Origin: Candidatus Pacearchaeota archaeon | GTDB lineage: Archaea > Nanoarchaeota > Nanoarchaeia > Pacearchaeales > GW2011-AR1 | Length of the DNA: 9,560 nucleotides | Direction: 5' to 3' | Assembly (NCBI GenBank): GCA_002690445.1 | Contig: NZER01000057.1 | Location: forward strand, 6,566-16,125 | Part shown: in pieces, positions 7,307-9,560 of the stretch | How positions within the stretch are numbered: position 1 is the first letter of the stretch | Layout of the letters: each line of letters opens with the position of its first letter | Program-made: the position numbers and the translations under genes | Notes under the pieces: model-generated | Told to the model about the DNA's origin: nothing | Seen by the model: only the letters and a program-made list of their open reading frames with translations | Databases searched by the model: none

Positions 7307-7900
7307 ATGGCATCAAAAGAACATAATTTTAATTTAAACACAAGGGGAAGTAAACTTACCAACCTTACCTCAGGAGACGTCGGAACAGTAGCGCCTATAA
7401 TGTTTGCAACCAGTGCGGGAAGCGTGAAAGCAGCGGCTGTTTCAACAAACACGGTCACGGGAATCTTATTTCCTTTGGGTAGAGGTGACGTAGGCGGTCA
7501 GCCTTTTAATAGTGTGACTTCGCCAAATCAAATTGGTGACCCGCAGGAAAAGAACTATACACTAACTCATAGCGATCTTTTTACTAGTGCAGGTGTCCAG
7601 AAGGACGGTGGCGCTCAAAAATTTATTAACGCTGTATTGGATGGGGCTTATGTGGCTTACAATTCAGGGGTTTCTCAAGGCAGTGGTCTCTCCAGTATGA
7701 CAGTGACCAGAGGAGACTTAAGTCTTACAAATAGTACTGTCACCGGTATATCTGGTGCAGTGAATACTTATTCGAGAAGTTACAATGTCACATTTAACTA
7801 TACCCAGTCCGGTAATATAACTGCTGGCGGTCTAGCCGCTCTCCCGGATATCACTAACGACTTGGTCACTCAAACTGACGTGGGCTCAAAGCCGTTCTAA
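7307..7900 (+). CDS. Unrecognised protein, probable abundant virion component
   Basis: This 197-residue protein is rich in Gly, Ser, Thr, Asn and Val, lacks Cys and Trp, and has no signal peptide or membrane segment. The composition and alternating hydrophobic pattern (for example SYNVTFNYTQSGNIT at 158-172) suggest mainly beta structure. Segments such as GILFPLGRGDVGG (52-64) would be loops. I recognise no family. It has one of the best ribosome binding sites here, is followed by an intrinsic terminator, and sits between portal/GTPase and protease genes. Those facts suggest a highly made structural protein such as a capsid decoration, head-fibre or tail-tube protein, but this is inference. 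A major capsid protein is less likely because of the small size and the position ahead of the protease. Confidence 0.8.
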   Translation: MASKEHNFNLNTRGSKLTNLTSGDVGTVAPIMFATSAGSVKAAAVSTNTVTGILFPLGRGDVGGQPFNSVTSPNQIGDPQEKNYTLTHSDLFTSAGVQKDGGAQKFINAVLDGAYVAYNSGVSQGSGLSSMTVTRGDLSLTNSTVTGISGAVNTYSRSYNVTFNYTQSGNITAGGLAALPDITNDLVTQTDVGSKPF

Positions 7901-7928
7901 TACTGCTAGTTAGTTTCTGTTATTTATT

Positions 7929-7966
7929 AAAGCCCTCGAGTTTATCTCGGGGGTTTTATTTTTTTT
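7929..7966 (+). terminator. Rho-independent terminator
   Basis: A 12-base-pair stem pairs AAAGCCCTCGAG (7929-7940) with CTCGGGGGTTTT (7946-7957), with two G-T wobbles and a five-base TTTAT loop. It is followed by a T-rich run, interrupted once by A at 7958, to 7966. It lies 29 bases after the stop of the preceding gene and would end the transcript covering the terminase-to-7900 genes. Confidence 0.88.
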
Positions 7967-7988
7967 ATAAGTTTTTTAAAAATAAGTG

Positions 7989-7994
7989 TATAAT
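7989..7994 (+). promoter_or_regulatory. Probable promoter -10 element before the 8012 gene
   Basis: A perfect TATAAT lies 23 bases after the terminator T-run and 17 bases before the ATG at 8012. The preceding bases are TG, directly adjacent, so not the exact TGn extended form. No good -35 hexamer lies 16-18 bases upstream, where the DNA is plain A/T, so it may need a phage-modified polymerase. The predicted start near 8001 would leave a leader of only about 10 bases, with AGG at 8000-8002 as the sole ribosome-binding match. Confidence 0.5.
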
Positions 7995-8011
7995 ACTTTA
8001 GGTAATTTAAT

Positions 8012-8584
8012 ATGTCTTCGTTTACAAAAATGCAGGAGTTGGCCGTGGATTTATCTTCAAGCGGCATTAAGTTTCAAAACGAGAGCGAAGCTATTGATTT
8101 AACAAAAATTAGAGAGATTAAAATTGAAGAAGTTAGAGACTCTTTAGATATAGATTTTTCTAATAAAATTGTTGGAATTTTAGAGCATAAATGCGAAAGT
8201 CATAACGAAGCTTACGAAAGAAAAGTCACTCTCTCTCAACTCAAAGATGTCTACAGGGGAACATGGGATCTCGAACTTCAGGGAATCGACTGCTCTATTA
8301 ACAAATTTGCTTTGGCTAGAGTTGGCATGTTTTCGAAAATGGTGGGGGAAAGAAAAATTACAAATAGTTATCGAAGAGTGGAAGCGGGTTTGATTGATGA
8401 CAGAGATTTAGACATGTCTCCCAACTTTTACCCAGATGAAGAAGATTTTATTTTAGCAGAGAATAGCATAAGAGAGCATGGTCTAAACAACTACAACCTA
8501 AATGACGTTGACGATTTATACCTTGAGACCGAAGAAGAAATAAAGGCTCAGAGAACAGATTGGCTTGGTGAAATGATTAACTAA
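8012..8584 (+). CDS. Unrecognised acidic protein upstream of the prohead protease
   Basis: This 190-residue soluble protein has no signal peptide, membrane segment or motif I recognise. The N-terminal half mixes helix and strand (IREIKIEEVRDSLDIDF at 33-49). Two cysteines at 61 and 94 are isolated, so a metal site is unlikely. The C-terminal third is strongly acidic (PDEEDF at 141-146, DVDDLYLETEEE at 165-176). It is the first gene after the terminator and the TATAAT element, and it ends 9 bases before the protease start, so the two are probably co-transcribed. In T4 the small prohead-core genes 67 and 68 occupy the slot between portal and protease. A core or head-completion role by analogy is only positional inference. 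The start is supported by the frame and the short leader, with a weak AGG at 9 bases. Confidence 0.8.
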   Translation: MSSFTKMQELAVDLSSSGIKFQNESEAIDLTKIREIKIEEVRDSLDIDFSNKIVGILEHKCESHNEAYERKVTLSQLKDVYRGTWDLELQGIDCSINKFALARVGMFSKMVGERKITNSYRRVEAGLIDDRDLDMSPNFYPDEEDFILAENSIREHGLNNYNLNDVDDLYLETEEEIKAQRTDWLGEMIN

Positions 8585-8593
8585 GGTCCGAAT

Positions 8594-9560
8594 ATGAAAG
8601 ATAAATTAAAATATACTACAGTTTTTAGTTCTGAAATTAAACCAGTTGTTTCAGAAGAGAGAGATAAATATTTAGCTTTGGCTTCTATGATTGAGGTAGC
8701 CAAGTTTCTTCCCGACGTAGATGTTGACAAGCAGGTTGACCTACTCCCCATAGCCTTCAATGCTTTTGTTGCTAATAGAGTTAATAGAAATGGTGATGTA
8801 GTTGATACGGAAGCAGCTTTAGCTTTTTATCAAGATTTTAAAAACAAACCTATTAATATAGAACATAATAGGGAAAAAGTTATTGGTACAATTTTGACGG
8901 CTGGTTTTTCCGAATTTGGCACAGATAAGCCCATTACAGAAGAAGAGGCATCTGAGCTAGAGGGGCCATTCAATGTAACCCTTGGTGGGGTCATTTGGAA
9001 GATGGTTAATAAAGGGATCTCTGATCTAATAGAGGAGTCGGCCGACCCTAGTAGCGAGAGCTATATGAAAGTAAGTGCGAGCTGGGAATTAGGTTTTACT
9101 GAATATAATTTGGTGCTTTTAGAAGGAAACGATAAGAACATAGAAAATGGCATCCTTATCGACGACGAGAAAGAAATCGAGGTTCTCGAAAGTAAGCTAA
9201 AAGCCCTTGGAGGAGAAGGCAGAACCGCAGATGGAAAATTTATATATAGAAAAGTTGTTGGAGAAGTTGTCCCGTTGGGTATAGGTCTGACAGAGACTCC
9301 TGCCGCGGATGTTAAAGGACTAGCAACAGAAAAGACTATATCACTTCCCGAAGAAGAGGAAGAAAATACTTTTGCTGAAGTAGATAATACTTCACAAATA
9401 CAACAAGATATTGTAATAAATCAAAACGAGGAAAAAATTATGAAAATAGAAAGTATTAAAGACATCACCAATGAGTCTTTGAAAGAGCTTTCTGCCTCGG
9501 CTGTTTCTGATTATATCGAATCGGAACTCAAGGAAGCATCCGAGAGATTCTCAGCCGAAA
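8594..9560 (+). CDS. Prohead maturation protease, fused to scaffold-like region; 3'-truncated
   Basis: The frame runs off the right edge after 322 residues. It starts at ATG 8594 with AAGG 7 bases upstream, overlapping the preceding stop. Residues 1-245 fit a herpesvirus-type phage prohead protease. KPINIEHNREKVIGTI (85-100) places His91 where the catalytic His of 'LEHDxxxxIG' motifs lies. MKVSASWELGF (158-168) supplies the nucleophile candidate Ser161. PLGIGLTETPAAD (227-239) matches the closing 'G.gLt..PA' motif. Such enzymes cut scaffold and capsid N-termini during head maturation. Residues 253-282 are an acidic Glu/Gln/Asn-rich linker, and from 283 a helical region with scaffold character begins. 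T4 gp21 is about 212 residues, so the extension beyond 245 is additional. Protease identity is by motif; the exact catalytic Ser and the third residue are not certain. Confidence 0.85.
   Translation, partial: MKDKLKYTTVFSSEIKPVVSEERDKYLALASMIEVAKFLPDVDVDKQVDLLPIAFNAFVANRVNRNGDVVDTEAALAFYQDFKNKPINIEHNREKVIGTILTAGFSEFGTDKPITEEEASELEGPFNVTLGGVIWKMVNKGISDLIEESADPSSESYMKVSASWELGFTEYNLVLLEGNDKNIENGILIDDEKEIEVLESKLKALGGEGRTADGKFIYRKVVGEVVPLGIGLTETPAADVKGLATEKTISLPEEEEENTFAEVDNTSQIQQDIVINQNEEKIMKIESIKDITNESLKELSASAVSDYIESELKEASERFSAE
9428..9431 (+). promoter_or_regulatory. Internal ribosome binding site within the protease frame
   Basis: GAGG followed by an A-rich run sits 8 bases before an in-frame ATG at 9440. 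It is placed just where the acidic linker gives way to the helical region, as expected for an internal start of a nested scaffold protein. Confidence 0.5.
9440..9560 (+). CDS. Possible nested scaffold protein from an internal start (partial)
   Basis: The ATG at 9440 is codon 283 of the protease frame and is preceded by a Shine-Dalgarno match. The 40 visible residues (MKIESIKDITNESLKELS onward) are charged and helical, with regular Leu/Ile spacing typical of coiled-coil scaffolds. In several phages, including lambda C/Nu3, the scaffold is made separately from an in-frame start inside the protease gene. The same arrangement is inferred here. The gene continues beyond the window, so length and C-terminal capsid-binding region cannot be judged. 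The alternative is that the ATG is merely an internal Met and the whole is one protease-scaffold polyprotein. Confidence 0.45.
   Translation, partial: MKIESIKDITNESLKELSASAVSDYIESELKEASERFSAE

Noticed and set aside
1..9560. tRNA genes, CRISPR arrays, insertion sequences, integrase or attachment sites
   Set aside because: None was seen by reading; genes fill nearly the whole window, and the only gaps above 50 bases are 7245-7306 and 7901-8011, which are described above.

Overview
The window reads as part of the virion-assembly (packaging and head) module of a tailed double-stranded DNA phage (Caudoviricetes). All recognised genes lie on the + strand, nearly end to end. The DNA is A+T-rich. 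The terminase, portal and protease types, and a fibre motif of the 'FSVxDxxGxPLxxVxxDD' kind, resemble aquatic or marine T4-related ('far-T4') myoviruses. That placement is from memory of families, not from a search, and the host cannot be told from the sequence.

Layout. At 1-366 is the 3' end of a small helical protein, a candidate small terminase subunit. At 359-1288 is an ERCC4/XPF-type nuclease with a degenerate zinc-finger-like N-terminus. At 1290-3143 is the large terminase with intact ATPase and nuclease motifs. At 3170-4198 is a Ser-Gly-rich fibre-like virion protein, and at 4202-6088 the portal protein. At 6093-7244 is an FtsZ/tubulin-superfamily GTPase with a complete set of nucleotide loops and a recognisable catalytic T7 loop. 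At 7307-7900 is an unrecognised beta-rich, probable virion protein with the best ribosome binding site of the window. A terminator hairpin (7929-7966) and a -10-like element (7989-7994) divide this run from the next. The next run holds an unknown acidic protein (8012-8584) and a prohead protease (from 8594, running off the right edge). The protease frame contains an internal, Shine-Dalgarno-preceded ATG at 9440, which looks like the start of a nested scaffold protein.

How they work together: the terminases (perhaps with the ERCC4 nuclease) cut and pump DNA through the portal into a prohead that is built on a scaffold and matured by the protease. The standout is the FtsZ-like GTPase placed directly behind the portal gene and inside the head module, where T4-type phages normally carry small prohead-core genes. 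This suggests a filament-forming GTPase expressed with virion assembly genes, possibly positioning capsids or acting on host division. Both roles are inference.

No tRNA, rRNA, CRISPR array, insertion sequence or attachment site was seen. No stretch above about 110 bases lacks a gene.
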